Shown here: positions 1 through 14,101 of the stretch, piece by piece
How the letters are laid out: the number at the start of each line of letters is the position of its first letter
Numbering within the stretch: position 1 is the stretch's first letter
Assembly (NCBI GenBank): GCA_025642075.2
Contig: JAODUO010000491.1
Coordinates: forward strand, 58,501 to 122,500
Source: Ridgeia piscesae
Lineage: Eukaryota; Annelida; Polychaeta; Sabellida; Siboglinidae
Direction: 5' to 3'
DNA length: 64,000 nucleotides
Position numbers and translations under genes: made by a program
The notes under the pieces: generated by a model
The model's input: the letters and a program-made list of their open reading frames with translations, nothing else
What the model was told of the DNA's origin: nothing
The model's database searches: none

Positions 1-426
1 CGTCCGTCCGTCCGTCCCCGTCCGTCCGTCCGTCCGTCCGTCCGTCCGTCCGTCCGTCCGTCCGTCCGTCCGTCCGTCCGTCCGTCCGTCCGTCCGTCCG
101 TCCGTCCGTCCGTCCGTCCGTCCGTCCGTCCGTCCGTCCGTCCGTCCGTCCGTCCGTCCGTCCGTCCGTCCGTCCGTCCGTCCGTCCGTCCGTCCGTCCG
201 TCCGTCCGTCCGTCCGTCCGTCCGTCCGTCCGTCCGTCCGTCCGTCCGTCCGTCCGTCCGTCCGTCCGTCCGTCCGTCCGTCCGTCCGTCCGTCCGTCCG
301 TCCGTCCGTCCGTCCCGTCCGTCCGTCCGTCCGTCCGTCGTCCGTCCGTCCGTCCGTCCGTCCGTCCGTCCGTCCGTCCGTCCGTCCGTCCGTCCGTCCG
401 TCCGTCCGTCCGTCCGTCCGTCCGTG
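1..426. repeat. (GTCC)n microsatellite
   Basis: An almost pure CGTC/GTCC tetranucleotide run fills the left edge of the window, with only slight phase slips near 15-20, 313 and 340. It decays into TCCC/CATC-rich sequence to about 475. The true array extends beyond the window edge. Confidence 0.98.
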
Positions 427-632
427 TTCCTCCCTCCCTCCCATCCATGCCATCCATGCATCCATTCATCCATGCGTCTGTGGTCCGATGTGAATCCACT
501 ATGTCATCCTGCATAAAAATATCTTTCGAAGATTTATCGTAACGGTACACACGTGTATTTACGTGCTTTGTTTTCTATGCTGTACGTATACTAAGAGTTT
601 GTTATGTAACATCTAAATGTGTTTCTGTACAG

Positions 633-681
633 ATAGGTGATTTCCCGAAAGCAGTGGAAATGGTCGAAAAGGCATTCGACA
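633..681 (+). CDS. TPR-like internal exon of an unidentified gene
   Basis: This 49-nt exon lies between a good acceptor (TGTTTCTGTACAG) and a strong donor (GTAAGTATT). It reads IGDFPKAVEMVEKAFD and ends in phase 1. The G-D-F-x-K-A-V-x-x-x-x-K-A-F spacing is that of a tetratricopeptide helix pair, a protein-interaction module. No neighbouring exon is visible in the simple repeat to its left. It may belong with the coiled-coil exons at 11407-13811, but that is inference. I do not recognise the protein. Confidence 0.55.
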
Positions 682-3428
<2,747 letters not shown>

Positions 3429-3504
3429 TGTAATGTAATGTAATGTAATGTAATGTAATGTAATGTAATGTAATGTAATGTAATGTAATATATAAATATG
3501 TGTG

Positions 3505-3552
<48 letters not shown>

Positions 3553-3556
3553 TGTG
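3429..3556. repeat. (TAATG)n followed by (GTGC)n
   Basis: About 12 copies of a TAATG pentamer (3429-3487) pass through a short ATATAAATATG linker into a GTGC tetramer run (about 3499-3556). Confidence 0.97.
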
Positions 3557-3719
3557 TGTCAAGGACGGGAAACTCGAGCGGTCACAGTTCACAATTCGTC
3601 TTTATTGCATGTACGAAGAACAAGGAAACAAAACAAAACCCTGCAACAACCACAAATCACAGTGAGCACAGGCATCATTACATACAGTACAATATACAAC
3701 AATATAATGAAAGAAGACT

Positions 3720-3756
3720 CAACTCTGCACACACTACTTAAGTGTGTGCAGAGTTG
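3720..3756. repeat. Perfect 15-bp inverted repeat (hairpin)
   Basis: CAACTCTGCACACAC at 3720-3734 is matched exactly by its reverse complement at 3742-3756, leaving a 7-nt spacer (TACTTAA) whose outer bases can also pair. It lies just upstream of a LINE 3' end. Function unknown. Confidence 0.9.
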
Positions 3757-3829
3757 TAATGGCTATTACATTCAAAACATAAGAACAAACAACAGAAAGT
3801 TTACAATAAATTATTCTTGTTCAGTCTTC

Positions 3830-4496
3830 TGAAATACACTACCTCAACAGCTAAGAAAGCTTAGAACAATAAAACAATTTAAAAGTAAGCTAAATGAGTT
3901 ATTACTGATGGAATATGTAACTTAGGCATTTATAAGAATGATTGTACCATAGTTAACTTAGGCATTTATAAGGATTTTGTACCGTAGTAAATTTAGGCAT
4001 TTGTAAGGATTATGTACCGTAGTTATAGTATTCTTTTATTATGTATCAGTATTTTTATTTATTGAGACTTATTTAAGTATTTAGCAACATTCATGATACT
4101 GATGATGTGATAGTAGTAATATTAGTAGTAGTAGTGTTCTAGTAGTAGGTAATGTTATAATATTTTCATTGTTATTGTAATTCACTCGTAATAATATTTT
4201 ATTAGGAATTCTTTTTTGGGTTCACAAACTTCACATATGATTCTGCTGATTAGAATAATTAGAATGTGAATTTAGGCCATTAATTCTATAAAACATGATT
4301 CTGATGATGATATTTATATATCTTTATATTTTAGTTTACTTTTATAATAATTAATATGTCCATAACGTATTATGTTTTGGTAGTCCTCGGTATAAGCCCT
4401 CGGGTGTTTCTAGAGGATCTCCACGGTTACATTTTATATTCATGTTATGTTTGTGAAATTGATTGTATGTTGTGACCGAAATAAAGTTCAATTCAA
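3830..4496 (+). mobile_element. 5'-truncated LINE (non-LTR retrotransposon) 3' end
   Basis: The start encodes the typical C-terminal end of a LINE ORF2: NTLPQQLRKLRTIKQFKSKL, ending at a stop near 3925. The W of the family's WNxLP motif is a TGA stop here (3830-3832), so the copy is dead. About 550 bp of AT-rich 3' UTR follow, with a 25-bp imperfect repeat (CTTAGGCATTTATAAGGAT type) around 3921-4020, ending at AATAAAGTTCAATTCAAA. Clade not determined. Confidence 0.7.
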
Positions 4497-5151
4497 ACAA
4501 AAGTGCAACAATTAAACCAATATGCCAACACTGGCAATTAACTGAATAAATAACGCAAAACCTACGTATTGAATTAAGTAATTAATTCAGCATGACTTTG
4601 GTGGCAATAATCAAACTCTAAGACAAGTACATACGCACACCCCAAATGGCACATATAATATAGAAATGCACGACTCAATCACGATATATATCTGTCCACA
4701 GTCCGCGTCAGGAACACATGCTTCTACTGCCAAATCATCAGTGCAGCAATCATGCTGAAGGACACAAGTATACTTCTATATTACTCAATAAAACCAGTGA
4801 CATCTATCATAACATAATGTCATCCAAGGGACCCTATTAATGTTCACGTCAACATCGTGCAAATCAGTGCTGACTCCTAGTGACACATATATCACTACTT
4901 CACTAGCATTTAACCAAAATAGCACTCAAGACTATAACTTGAATTAAATACATTATACAACGTTTTGTCGCTTCTCCCATAGAACAACAATCTCAGTGTT
5001 ACAATTACACTGTACTGTACAGTTCGATATAAATGGCAACCATAATGGTTAGCTGGGGCTTGAATTAGCTACAAACTCACATCAGTGGATTTTACCCGTG
5101 AGACTGCCGTGATCTACTCGATGGGAAATTACTCTACCAGAACTCAATAAC
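4497..5151. other. No gene seen
   Basis: AT-rich sequence between the LINE tail and the Gypsy remnant. No copy of the Gypsy LTR found at 7523 could be seen here, so the 5' LTR and gag of that element are missing. Confidence 0.5.
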
Positions 5152-5800
5152 ATGGTTGAGTCAGGAGTGATCAGATCTGTGACAGAACCAACGGATTGGT
5201 GCGCTGCGATGGTTCCGGTCATCAAGAAAACCGGAGCTGTGCGTATCTGCGTCGACTTGAAGCAACTGAATGCAGCAGTTCGACGTGAACACCATATGCT
5301 TCCTTCGTTGGAAGATATAGCGCCTAAACTTGCCGTGTCGAAAGTGTTCTCGACTCTAGACGCTGCAAGCGGGTTTTGGCAAAGGCAGCCAATTGTTGAC
5401 TACCTTCATAACACCATTAAATTTTGGACGTTATGGCATTTGCAGATTGCCATTTGAAATTTCCTCCGCCAACGAGATATTCCACCGCAAGATGTCGACA
5501 CTACTCGAAGGACTGGACGGGGTAGAAGTGATCATGGACGACATCTTAGTCCATGATCGTAACATGGAAGAACACGACGCCCGTCACAATGCTGTCCTAA
5601 GGATAATCAACGACTCGGGCCTGAAACTCAACCCAAAGAAATGCGTCTTCAGAAAAACCGAACTGACGTATTTTGGTCACCTGATTGGGGTGATGGCATC
5701 AAGCCAGATCCAGAGAGGGTTGAAGCTCTACTGGAACTGTCACGTCCGAACAACGTTAGCGAACTGAGAACAGTGTTGGGTATGTTTCAGTACCTGGCCA
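5152..5800 (+). pseudogene. Gypsy reverse transcriptase remnant
   Basis: RT motifs are seen in three successive frames: CVDLKQLNAAV and FSTLDAASGFWQ (about 5250-5385), then RLPFEISSA and the catalytic-region IMDDILVHD (about 5440-5560), then YFGHLIG (about 5670). In the Gypsy family the catalytic box is usually F/Y-x-D-D. Here the residue before DD is Met, preceded by Ile. A frameshift or small deletion follows GFWQ and another follows GHLIG. Confidence 0.9.
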
Positions 5801-6420
5801 AGTTCGTGTACGATATGTCGTCAGTGATGAAACCGATGACTGACTTACTCAAGTCTGATGTCGTCTGGTCGTGGGACAAGGCACAACAAGCTTCGTTTGA
5901 TAAGACGAAAGAACTGTTGACGACTACACCGACGTTTTCCTACTACGACTCAACGAAACCGACGCCAGTGAGTGCGGATGCAAGCAGTTACGGAATCGGT
6001 GCTGTGCTGGCGCAATCTACTGATGGAATCCTCAAACCAATCGCCTTCGCGTCAAGGACGCTGACGACCGCGGAACAACGGTACGCCCAAATAGAAAAGG
6101 AGATGCTTGCAGGTGTCTGGGCGTGCGAGAAATTCCGAAGATATCTCGTTGGATTGAAGGAATTCAAACTACTTACCGACCATCGACCGTTGGTACCGCT
6201 TATGAACACGAAACGCATAGATGACGCACCGCTGCGTTGCCAGCGATTGTTGATGAGGGCCATGCGATTTAATCCGATTGTTGAATACGTTCCCGGAAAG
6301 CAACTCGTGATCGCAAATGCTCTATCCAGAAAGTCGCTGGTTGGACGCGAAGCTCGAATCGATGACACCGAGCTGTCAGACGATATAACAGCTCTTGTTG
6401 ACGCAGTTCAACAAAACTAG
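5800..6420 (+). pseudogene. Gypsy RNase H remnant
   Basis: The frame continues through the RT connection (VLGMFQYLAKFVYDMSSVMK) into an RNase H domain of the Gypsy type: SADASSYGIGAVLAQ, EKEMLAGVWACEKFRRYLVG and LLTDHRPLVPL. It ends at a TAG at 6418-6420 instead of continuing to integrase. Confidence 0.9.
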
Positions 6421-6599
6421 CCCGTGACGGAAGATCGTCTTACCGAGATCAGAGTCGAAACCTCGACAAATCCTATAATGAAATAAATCACAGATTTCAT
6501 AGCGAATGGATGGCCTAGTCATGAAAGTGCTGCTCCACACTCTGTTCGAGACTACTAACGCGAGAGAGTGCTACTCTCATTGAGTGATGGTGTTGTCAA

Positions 6600-7500
6600 A
6601 TACAAACTCAAAATTGTGATGCCTCCAAAGATGCGAGACGACGCTTTGCGACGACTTCATGATTCGCACCAAGGCATCTCGAAGTGTCGCGAACGAGCAG
6701 CCAGTGCCATCTGGTGGCCCGGTATCACTACTCGCGCTGGATCGAAATCAAACAATTGACCCGTCTAACGTCTGACTGCGCGATCAGCCGCGTCAAGACG
6801 GTATTTACCACGCATGGTATTCCGGATGTGGTGGTATCAGACAACGGAAGACAATTCGTCTCGGACGAATTCAGGAAAATCGCAAAATCATGGTGCTTCG
6901 CTCAACATACCACAAACCCATATTTTCCGCAAGAGAATGGGATGACAGCGCGAGCTGTGCAGACGGCGAAAAGATTGCTAGACCTCGACGAACCGGAGAT
7001 AGGTCTGTTGAACTATCATGCGTCGCCTCACAGTGCAATCGGCGTATCACCGGCAGTGACACTAATGGGTCGTGAACTCGCCACACAACTGCCCGCTGTG
7101 AGAGAACAATTGTCGCCACGGCAACACCGAGATGGGGACATCCGAAACTCCGATCAACGTGCCAAAACGACGTACAAGCGATGCTACGATCGGCGACATG
7201 GTGTACGCAACTTACCACGGTTATAAAATGGCGAACCAGTGTTGCTGAAATTGGATGGGGAGAAGCAGTGGTTGACACCAAGCACTGCATGTGTTCAGAT
7301 GTGACCCGCAGAACCGGTCATATGTTGTGAAAACCGGGGCAGGTATCGGCTATCGCAGAAATCGAAAGCACCTCCAAGGTGTGCCGAACTTGCTTCCACC
7401 AGTGCCCAACAACGTACCTCATGATACGGACATTCAGGCCAAGGATCCGCCGGACAATCCAGGTGATACAGTCGAGCTGCCAGTGGACGTTCCCGCCTGA
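6600..7500 (+). pseudogene. Gypsy integrase remnant with internal deletion
   Basis: The zinc-finger end of integrase ([20 protein letters not shown] then WPGI, to about 6730) is joined almost directly to YSRWIEI, where intact elements have several dozen residues including the first catalytic Asp. Later core motifs remain (VVVSDNGRQFVSDEF and TNPYFPQENG). The C-terminal tail (YVVKTGAGIGYRRNRKHLQG) ends at a stop at 7498-7500. One frame change separates core and tail. Confidence 0.88.
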
Positions 7501-7522
7501 TTTGAACTTTGAAAGAGGGGAG

Positions 7523-7688
7523 ATGTCACGAAATCGTTAAATTAACCGGGACAAACATTTCAATGTGTGACACCGAGTTTTGCCGGACTCCGTGCTACGG
7601 GCTGACAACGAACCATGCTGGGACTGCAGAATCGACATGTTGTATTTTGCCTGAAATAAAGTCATTCTTATTGTTATCTGACGTTACA
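7523..7688 (+). repeat. Probable 3' LTR of the Gypsy remnant
   Basis: A polypurine tract (GAAAGAGGGGAGA, 7510-7522) immediately precedes TGTCACGAAATCG, the usual TG start of an LTR. The segment contains AATAAA at about 7655 and probably ends near TGACGTTACA. The right end is an estimate because the (AT)n run begins there and there is no 5' LTR to compare. Confidence 0.6.
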
Positions 7689-7692
7689 AACG

Positions 7693-8001
<309 letters not shown>

Positions 8002-9141
8002 CACAGCACACACACACACACTATTATAAGCAAGAGCACGCATTCCTACGCTTGTATTAATACATTTTATTTCTGAAAGTACTCAAATTTAATTATTACA
8101 AAGATTTTGCAAATCGCCAAATGGAATGTATATGTTTGTTTTGATAATCGTATCGCCGGTTAGGCGACCCGGCTTATTTGTTTAAATAAAACCCAAAATC
8201 TTATGTATGTTGTATGTGTCTTTAGCAGGGACGTTCTACAATACAACATATTATCACATAGATGAACTTATCTTGTAATATACAAACAACTTTTTGTGTT
8301 ATTTCATCGAAACAGCAGAAAAAACGCATTTTTGACGGTCGCGTAGTTTGTCATGCGCACTAGCTACAAATTATGCTTCGCCCACTCGGTAAGGTCAAGG
8401 ACGGTCTGCAAATGTTTCTTTAAGATCTAAAATTACAGATTCTATCTCAGTTAACTTCGAGCCACGGGCACACCACAACATTATCCGCTTACAGGAGGGC
8501 CTGGTACGGATATGGAAGTCGGTACGGATAATTAAGTCGTTTTGTTGATAAATTTGACGACTGGCTCATGTCGATGGCATGGGCGTACTCAACAAAAACG
8601 GCGAAGGGCGCATTGCAAATGTGTTCTATTAGTATTAATTTATCAATTGTTCATCAATTTAATTTGTGGATATGTCACTTATGTATTCGGTTGATTATTC
8701 CACGTACCTTTTAAAGTGTTATTGTAAATAATGTCTATGACAAGGTGGCCAAGTGTTCATATGTCAAATTTATGTTGATTATCGTTCACCAGTATTAGTA
8801 CCCCGAAAATGAGTACCATGGACAGTACCTTTCTTTTCATGAAAAATCTAGACATGATTAATTTGTATTTGGGTATTACTACAGTTAATCTCCCTGTTGT
8901 GTTTCACAATAATAATAGGTGGTGATATTTAAAAAATAATAATTTTTTATCCTGGAGCAAGCAAATCGATGACAATGACGCTAATGTGAATGTCAATGAC
9001 AATGGTTGATTGTTTGTATTTTCTTCCAGAATTGTCACTACAAACTATCCAAAGTAAACATTAATGGTGCTTAAGCTGTTACCAGTTTAACATTCTCCCA
9101 TGTGCAATGTTTTGAAAATATTTAAAGATCTATTAATAATA
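8002..9141. other. No gene seen
   Basis: AT-rich sequence with only short open frames. No splice-bounded exon or repeat family recognised. Confidence 0.5.
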
Positions 9142-9870
9142 TATAATAATAATAATAATAATAACTTTATTTTGACACCATCAAATCCGGGACGGCTGTC
9201 CCGTTCACGGGTGTGTACATACATGTAAATTTGCATATACTGATTACAATAATGGTGACAGTAATAATGATGATAATATAAAGTAATGAGACACTATGAT
9301 AAAAAACCGTGTAAAATTGGCTATGTATAAATTATATAATTCTTTAAAAAATGAATATTAAACATAGACATTACAGACAAAACATTAGAACCTGCTATAC
9401 TGCACTGATAGTAATAAAAATAAATAAGATAAATAATATATGTATACATCGTAATAATAAATTAGCTAAAATATAATGTTCGTTGTGTGAAACTAGTTAT
9501 GTGGAAAATAAAAGTGTCTTTAATTGCTTCTTGAACTGTGTAATGTTGCTGTTGTCACGTATGTTCCTTGGAAGTTTGTTCCACAGAGTGGGTCCTGCAC
9601 AGGCAAATGCACGGCGGCCGAAACGTTCCAGGTTGACTCTGGGCACCTCTAGCAGTAACCCGCCTGCAGAGCGCAGCGAACGGGGAGGTGTGTGGCGGCG
9701 TAGCAGTGCCGCAAAATACTACGGCATGCCATTGTATATGGCCCTGTGCACAAGTACAAGTAGTTTAAAATTGATTCGCTTTCTGACAGGCAACCAGTGT
9801 AACTGCCGCAGTATTGTTGTCATGGACTGCCGGTCTGTGATTAAGACAATACAGGTTCATTCCATGCCAA
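9142..9870 (-). mobile_element. Degenerate LINE (CR1/L2-like ORF2 C-terminus), antisense
   Basis: Read on the minus strand, 9830 down to about 9500 encodes the conserved ORF2 tail: QLHWLPVRKRINFKLLVLVH, one in-frame stop, then EVPRVNLERFGRRAFACAGP, LWNKLPRNIRD and TQFKKQLKTLLF before a stop. These are hallmarks of the LHWLPV / RAF..A.P.LWN.LP end of CR1/L2/Rex-type elements. The element's 3' end is at low coordinates, where AAAATAAAGTT and an (AAT)n tail are seen at 9142-9175. Truncated at its 5' end. Confidence 0.85.
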
Positions 9871-10568
9871 ATCAACCAATATCCAGAAATCTTTCCAGGT
9901 TACCATCTCCAGTTTTAATTAAACACATAGCTATATATAATATATATAATATAATTATATAGCTATCTAAATAATGGCTAAATGCAAAATTGTAATGTTA
10001 AATTCTAATTAGTTATAAACTGATGGTTGATTGAGTACAGAGTCTGTTACACCTTTTCTTTGGCTTTGCAATCACGACCGCAGTAATATATTTTTAACGA
10101 TTTTGGAATGCTAATAACTTTCTTAATGTGTATGTTAATTTTCTGGATTCTGATTTTTTTATGCATTTATATGATAGTTTCAGAGTTACAAACACTCAAA
10201 AATGGGCGTTTGTTCACTTCAGAATAACATTGTTCATGTTTTGGGGTACAGCTACAACTTTCATCATCATCATCTACATTCATCACATACCATATAAATT
10301 ACCTGTTTTGAAGTATATACCTCTCTAAAAGAAAGCTCGTCAGAATAAGCATGATGTACACATGTGGCTGGGGTCCAAATATGACAAGAACATATTTTGT
10401 TTTAAAGAATGCCCTCATACCAAAGGTGATTTGCATTTATCCAGCAATATGAGCTTATAATATGATTAACATACGTATACCGTGGTAACCTATATCTTTG
10501 CAAGTTTTAACTTGTGGTCTGATATAATTCAACTTCAACTAATTATGTGTTTTTGCATTCTGTGTTTC
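9871..10568. other. No gene seen
   Basis: AT-rich intron-like sequence. A 66-codon open frame at 10128-10328 has no recognisable feature beyond hydrophobicity. Confidence 0.5.
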
Positions 10569-11395
10569 CTCTCCCTCTCCCTCTCCCTCTCCCTCTCCCT
10601 CTCCCTCTCCCTCTCCCTCTCCCTCTCCCTCCTCTCTCTCCCTCTCCCTCTCCCTCTCCCTCTCCCTCTCCCTCTCCCTCTCCCTCTCCCTCTCCCTCTC
10701 CCTCTCCCTCTCCTCTCCCCTCCTCCCTATCTCACCCACACCCTATCTCACCCACACCCTATCTCACCCACACCCTATCTCACCCACACCCTATCTCACC
10801 CACACCCTATCTCACCCCACCCTATCTCACTCACCCCTATCTCACCCACACCCTATCTCACTCACACCCTATCTCCCCATCTCACCACCTATCTCACTCA
10901 CACCCTATCTCACTCAACCTATCTCACGCTCAACCTATCTCACTCACCTTAACTCACTCGCACCCTATCTCAATCGCACCCTATATCACTCGCACCCTTT
11001 CTCACCTACACCCTATCTCACTCACACCCTATCTCACCCACACCCTATCTCACTCACATCCTATGTCACTCTCACCCTGTCTCACTCACACCCTATCTCA
11101 TCTCACACCCTATCTCATCTCATCTAGCCCAGACACACTATCACAATGTCACCCTATTGCCAGGCATCCCTGTCAGCCTGTCACCATATTCCACCAGACA
11201 CCCTATTGCCTGGACACCCTATCTCACACACACCCTATCTCGCTCTCACCCTCTCTTACTCTCACCCTGTCTCACTCACACCCATCTCATTGTCACCCTA
11301 TCTCACTCATATGCTATCTCACCCTATCTCACTCTCACCTTATCTCACTCACACCCCATCTCACTCTCACCCTATCTGTGTGTCACCCTATCGCC
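10569..11395. repeat. (CCCTCT)n then 16-bp CTATCTCACCCACACC minisatellite
   Basis: A CCCTCT hexamer run (10569-10725) grades into a roughly 16-bp unit, CTATCTCACCCACACC and variants, that decays steadily to 11395. The whole is a pyrimidine-biased tract ending 11 bp before the acceptor of the exon at 11407, so it is effectively a very long polypyrimidine tract. ORFs across it are repeat artefacts. Confidence 0.95.
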
Positions 11396-11406
11396 CCTGT
11401 GCCCAG

Positions 11407-11535
11407 GAAGTGACAGAAGGGATGCTGGAGCTGGAGCGATCCCGCGTCAAGATGGCCACAGAGCTGGAGCAACTCCACGACCAGAAGGACAACCTGCAGG
11501 AGCGTCTGAGCATGCTCAAACACACCCTCATCGTG
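11407..11535 (+). CDS. Coiled-coil exon (unidentified gene)
   Basis: 43 codons, phase 0 at both ends, between acceptor CCCCTGTGCCCAG and donor GTG|GTAACT. Reads VTEGMLELERSRVKMATELE, then QLHDQKDNLQERLSMLKHTL. Heptad spacing of Leu/Met with Glu, Lys and Arg indicates a parallel coiled coil. It has much higher GC than the flanks, as expected of coding sequence here. Together with the next two exons it makes one continuous frame. I do not recognise the protein; many golgin-, kinesin- or centrosome-type proteins look like this. Confidence 0.75.
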
Positions 11536-12136
11536 GTAACTCTCTCGCATGCATGCACGCTTCATCACGCTTGTGTTTCCGTTTTTTTCTTTAGATTTGT
11601 AGCACTTTTAAACGATCATTTCCCAGCGATGAAGAAAAATGTCATCGAAATTTATATTTTATTGAAAACTTGGTTTATTTTCCTTGTTAAAATAATAATA
11701 TTAATAATGGCTTGATGCAAGAAATACTATAAGCTACCACTACTGCTAAAAATTACTTGGTTTATTAAGTGAACACTATATGTTTTCTGTGCCAAGGTTC
11801 ATGGGGATCTGGTTTCCTGTTCAGATCCCAACTGTTGGTCCTGGCCGATATATATTTCTTTTGAATGATAAGATTGTTGTTGTGGTCACTGTCCACTCAA
11901 GTGGTCAGTCATCCATTGTCACAATGGCCACTAAGTGAGGTCATAGAGACTCGCAAAAAAGTGAAGCATTACATGACTTTGTTGTTACTATGTATTGCAA
12001 GGACAATTTCTCGCTATAGTCAGTCACCTTGAGAGTGAAACCTTGAGAGTGAAACCTTGAGAGTGAAACATGTTAATGGAATGTTTTTGTGAACTTACAA
12101 CACGAACCGATCAATGACTGGTGCATTCTGTTTCAG
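11536..12136. other. Intron
   Basis: AT-rich intron between two coiled-coil exons. A 14-bp unit (CCTTGAGAGTGAAA) is repeated three times at about 12028-12068. Nothing else recognised. Confidence 0.6.
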
Positions 12137-12226
12137 ATCCAGAGTGGAGCCAACACCCCGGTGCCACAGGACGCGACGGCAAAGGGAAACACTAACTACT
12201 TTGAAGAGCAACAATACCAGCTGAAG
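12137..12226 (+). CDS. Coiled-coil gene, linker exon
   Basis: 30 codons, phase 0 at both ends, with acceptor CATTCTGTTTCAG and donor CTGAAG|GTGACT. Reads IQSGANTPVPQDATAKGNTN then YFEEQQYQLK. The Gly/Pro/Asn/Thr-rich part looks like a flexible linker, and the last third returns to a charged helical pattern. It joins in frame with the flanking coiled-coil exons. Confidence 0.7.
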
Positions 12227-12765
12227 GTGACTAGTTCTGTCAACGTCTCAGAGATGTCACTGACACAATGGTGGAACTTTTATGTAGAGACATGTGAAGT
12301 GGTCAACTGGAAGATTGGCAGCTTTCCTGAAACAACTCAAAACTGATCTATTTCGGGTGCATTGCCGGCTTTGATGGTTTGTGTTTTATAGCATTGACTG
12401 GTTTTAAATTGTTCTGTTTGAAGCTGTATTTCTACACCCTAATTTATTTATTTTATTTTTTCATCTTAGCGTATGTATTATTTATTTATCTTAGCTTAGT
12501 TAATTATTTATCTTAGTTTATTTATTTTATTTTAGCCTATGTATTTAATTCATTTATATTTTAGATTATTAATGTGAAGCGCTTTGATTTGGTTGGCTTT
12601 TAATTACTTAAGACACAGAATTATTATTATTATCACTAGAGTTATCAAAACAACAATGTTTGTTCGTGTGCATCAGTGTACAAACAAGTCTGTGTGACAG
12701 ACATGATTGTAACACAAGTGCGTCTATAATGTCTAACACAAATTAATATGTAACACTTACAGAAT
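12227..12765. other. Intron
   Basis: AT-rich, with TTATTTATCTTAG-type low-complexity near 12440-12560. No coding signal after the donor. Confidence 0.5.
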
Positions 12766-13690
12766 GTAACACAAGTGTGTCTTTTAACACAAGTGTGTCT
12801 GTAACACATGTGTGTCTGTAACACTTGTGTGTCTGTAACACAAGTGTGTCTGTAACACATGTGTGTCTGTAACACAAGTGTGTCTGTAACACAAGTGTTT
12901 CTGTAACACAAGTGTGTCTGTAACACATGTGTCTGTAACACAAGTGTGTCTGTAACACAAGTGTGTCTGTAACACATGTGTGTCTGTAACACAAGTGTGT
13001 CTGTAACACAAGTGTGTCTGTAACACAAGTGTGTCTGTAACACATGTGTCTAACACAAGTGTGCCTGTAACCCAGGTGTGTCTGTAACACATGTGTGTCT
13101 GTAACACTTGTGTGTCTGTAACACAAGTGTGTCTGTAACACATGTGTGTCTGTAACACAAGTGTGTCTGTAACACAAGTGTGTCTTTTAACACAAGTGTG
13201 TCTGTAACACAAGTGTGTCTGTAACACATGTGTGTCTGTAACACAAGTGTGTCTGTAACACAAGTGTCTAACACAAGTGTGCCTGTAACCCAGTGTCTAA
13301 AAAGTGTGCTGTAACCCATGGTGTGTCTGTAACACATGTGTGTAACACTGTTCTAACACAAGTGTGTCTGTAACACATGTGTGTCTGTAACACAAGTGTG
13401 TCTGTAACACAAGTGTGTCTTTAACACAAGTGTGTCTGTAACACATATGTGTCTGTAACACATGTGTGTCTGTAACACAAGTGTGTCTGTAACACAAGTG
13501 TGTCTGTAACACAAGTGTGTCTGTAACACATGTGTCTAACACAAGTGTGCCTGTAACCCAGGTGTGTCTGTAACACAAGTGTGTCTGTAACATGATTATG
13601 TCTTTAACACACACACAGGAGTGTGCATTACACAAAAGTGTGTGGGGTAACGGTATTACATCTGTAACACGTGTATCTGTAACAGAAGTG
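12766..13690. repeat. 17-bp TAACACAAGTGTGTCTG minisatellite
   Basis: About 50 copies of TAACACAAGTGTGTCTG with two main variants (ACAAGTGTG and ACATGTGTG). The core ACACAAGTGT / ACACATGTGT is self-complementary, so each unit can form a small hairpin. The array ends about 10 bp before the acceptor of the exon at 13701. ORFs on the minus strand (TDTLVLQTH repeats) are artefacts. Confidence 0.97.
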
Positions 13691-13700
13691 TTTGTTACAG

Positions 13701-13811
13701 CGTGAGCTTGAGCAGAAGATGAGTCGTCACGCAGAGGTGATGGAGAGTCGCAGACAGGTGTCACAGGACAGCATCCAGCAGCTGCAACGGCAGCTGAATA
13801 ACCTTGAACTG
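13701..13811 (+). CDS. Coiled-coil exon (unidentified gene)
   Basis: 37 codons, phase 0 at both ends, with acceptor GTGTTTGTTACAG and donor GAACTG|GTGACC. Reads RELEQKMSRHAEVMESRRQV, then SQDSIQQLQRQLNNLEL. Glutamine- and leucine-rich helix with heptad spacing. Continues the frame of the exon ending at 12226, so these three exons give 110 residues of mostly coiled coil. Confidence 0.75.
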
Positions 13812-14080
13812 GTGACCTTTATTTGACCTTCAGTGCTTTCTACATCCTTTCCCGTGTTTCTTCGCACTAGGATGGTTTCCTCATAAATTATGCCACATTG
13901 GGTGTTATTTTTCTCTATGCTCTCAAATCATAGGGCCAAGTGTTTTCATTTAATGTTTCATGGGGCATTATTTCGGGTGGCTGTGTATTTGATTGTCTTC
14001 TTGGTAATTGTTTTTAATGCAAAACTGTTACATTTGCTTTAAGCTGATGTATGAGAGACAAATTTCTGGTATTTCAACAG

Positions 14081-14101
14081 GTAGAGGACCTGTGTTCATA
14101 A
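14081..14101 (+). CDS. Possible terminal exon of the coiled-coil gene
   Basis: Acceptor-like ATTTCAACAG is followed in the right phase (0) by VEDLCS and a TAA. It would end the coiled-coil protein six residues after the exon at 13811. Very short, so it could easily be chance. Confidence 0.2.
   Translation, partial: VEDLCS

Larger units (their letters stand above)
5152..7688 (+). mobile_element. Decayed Ty3/Gypsy LTR retrotransposon (pol plus 3' LTR)
   Basis: Protein-level remnants of reverse transcriptase, RNase H and integrase occur in that order, which is the Ty3/Gypsy (Metaviridae) gene order. A purine tract and a probable 3' LTR follow. Gag, protease and the 5' LTR are absent. The reading frame is broken at about 5385, about 5690 and after 6420, and part of the integrase is deleted. 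The copy cannot encode a working polyprotein. Its GC content and codon use are higher than the flanking DNA. Confidence 0.92.

Noticed and set aside
10547..11413. 288-codon Pro/Leu/Ser-rich ORF
   Set aside because: Runs through CCCTCT and 16-bp arrays; low-complexity artefact ending at a splice acceptor.
12645..13764. Several Cys/His/Thr/Val repeat ORFs on the minus strand resembling zinc-finger-like repeats
   Set aside because: Products of the 17-bp minisatellite in three frames; no true spacing of metal ligands.
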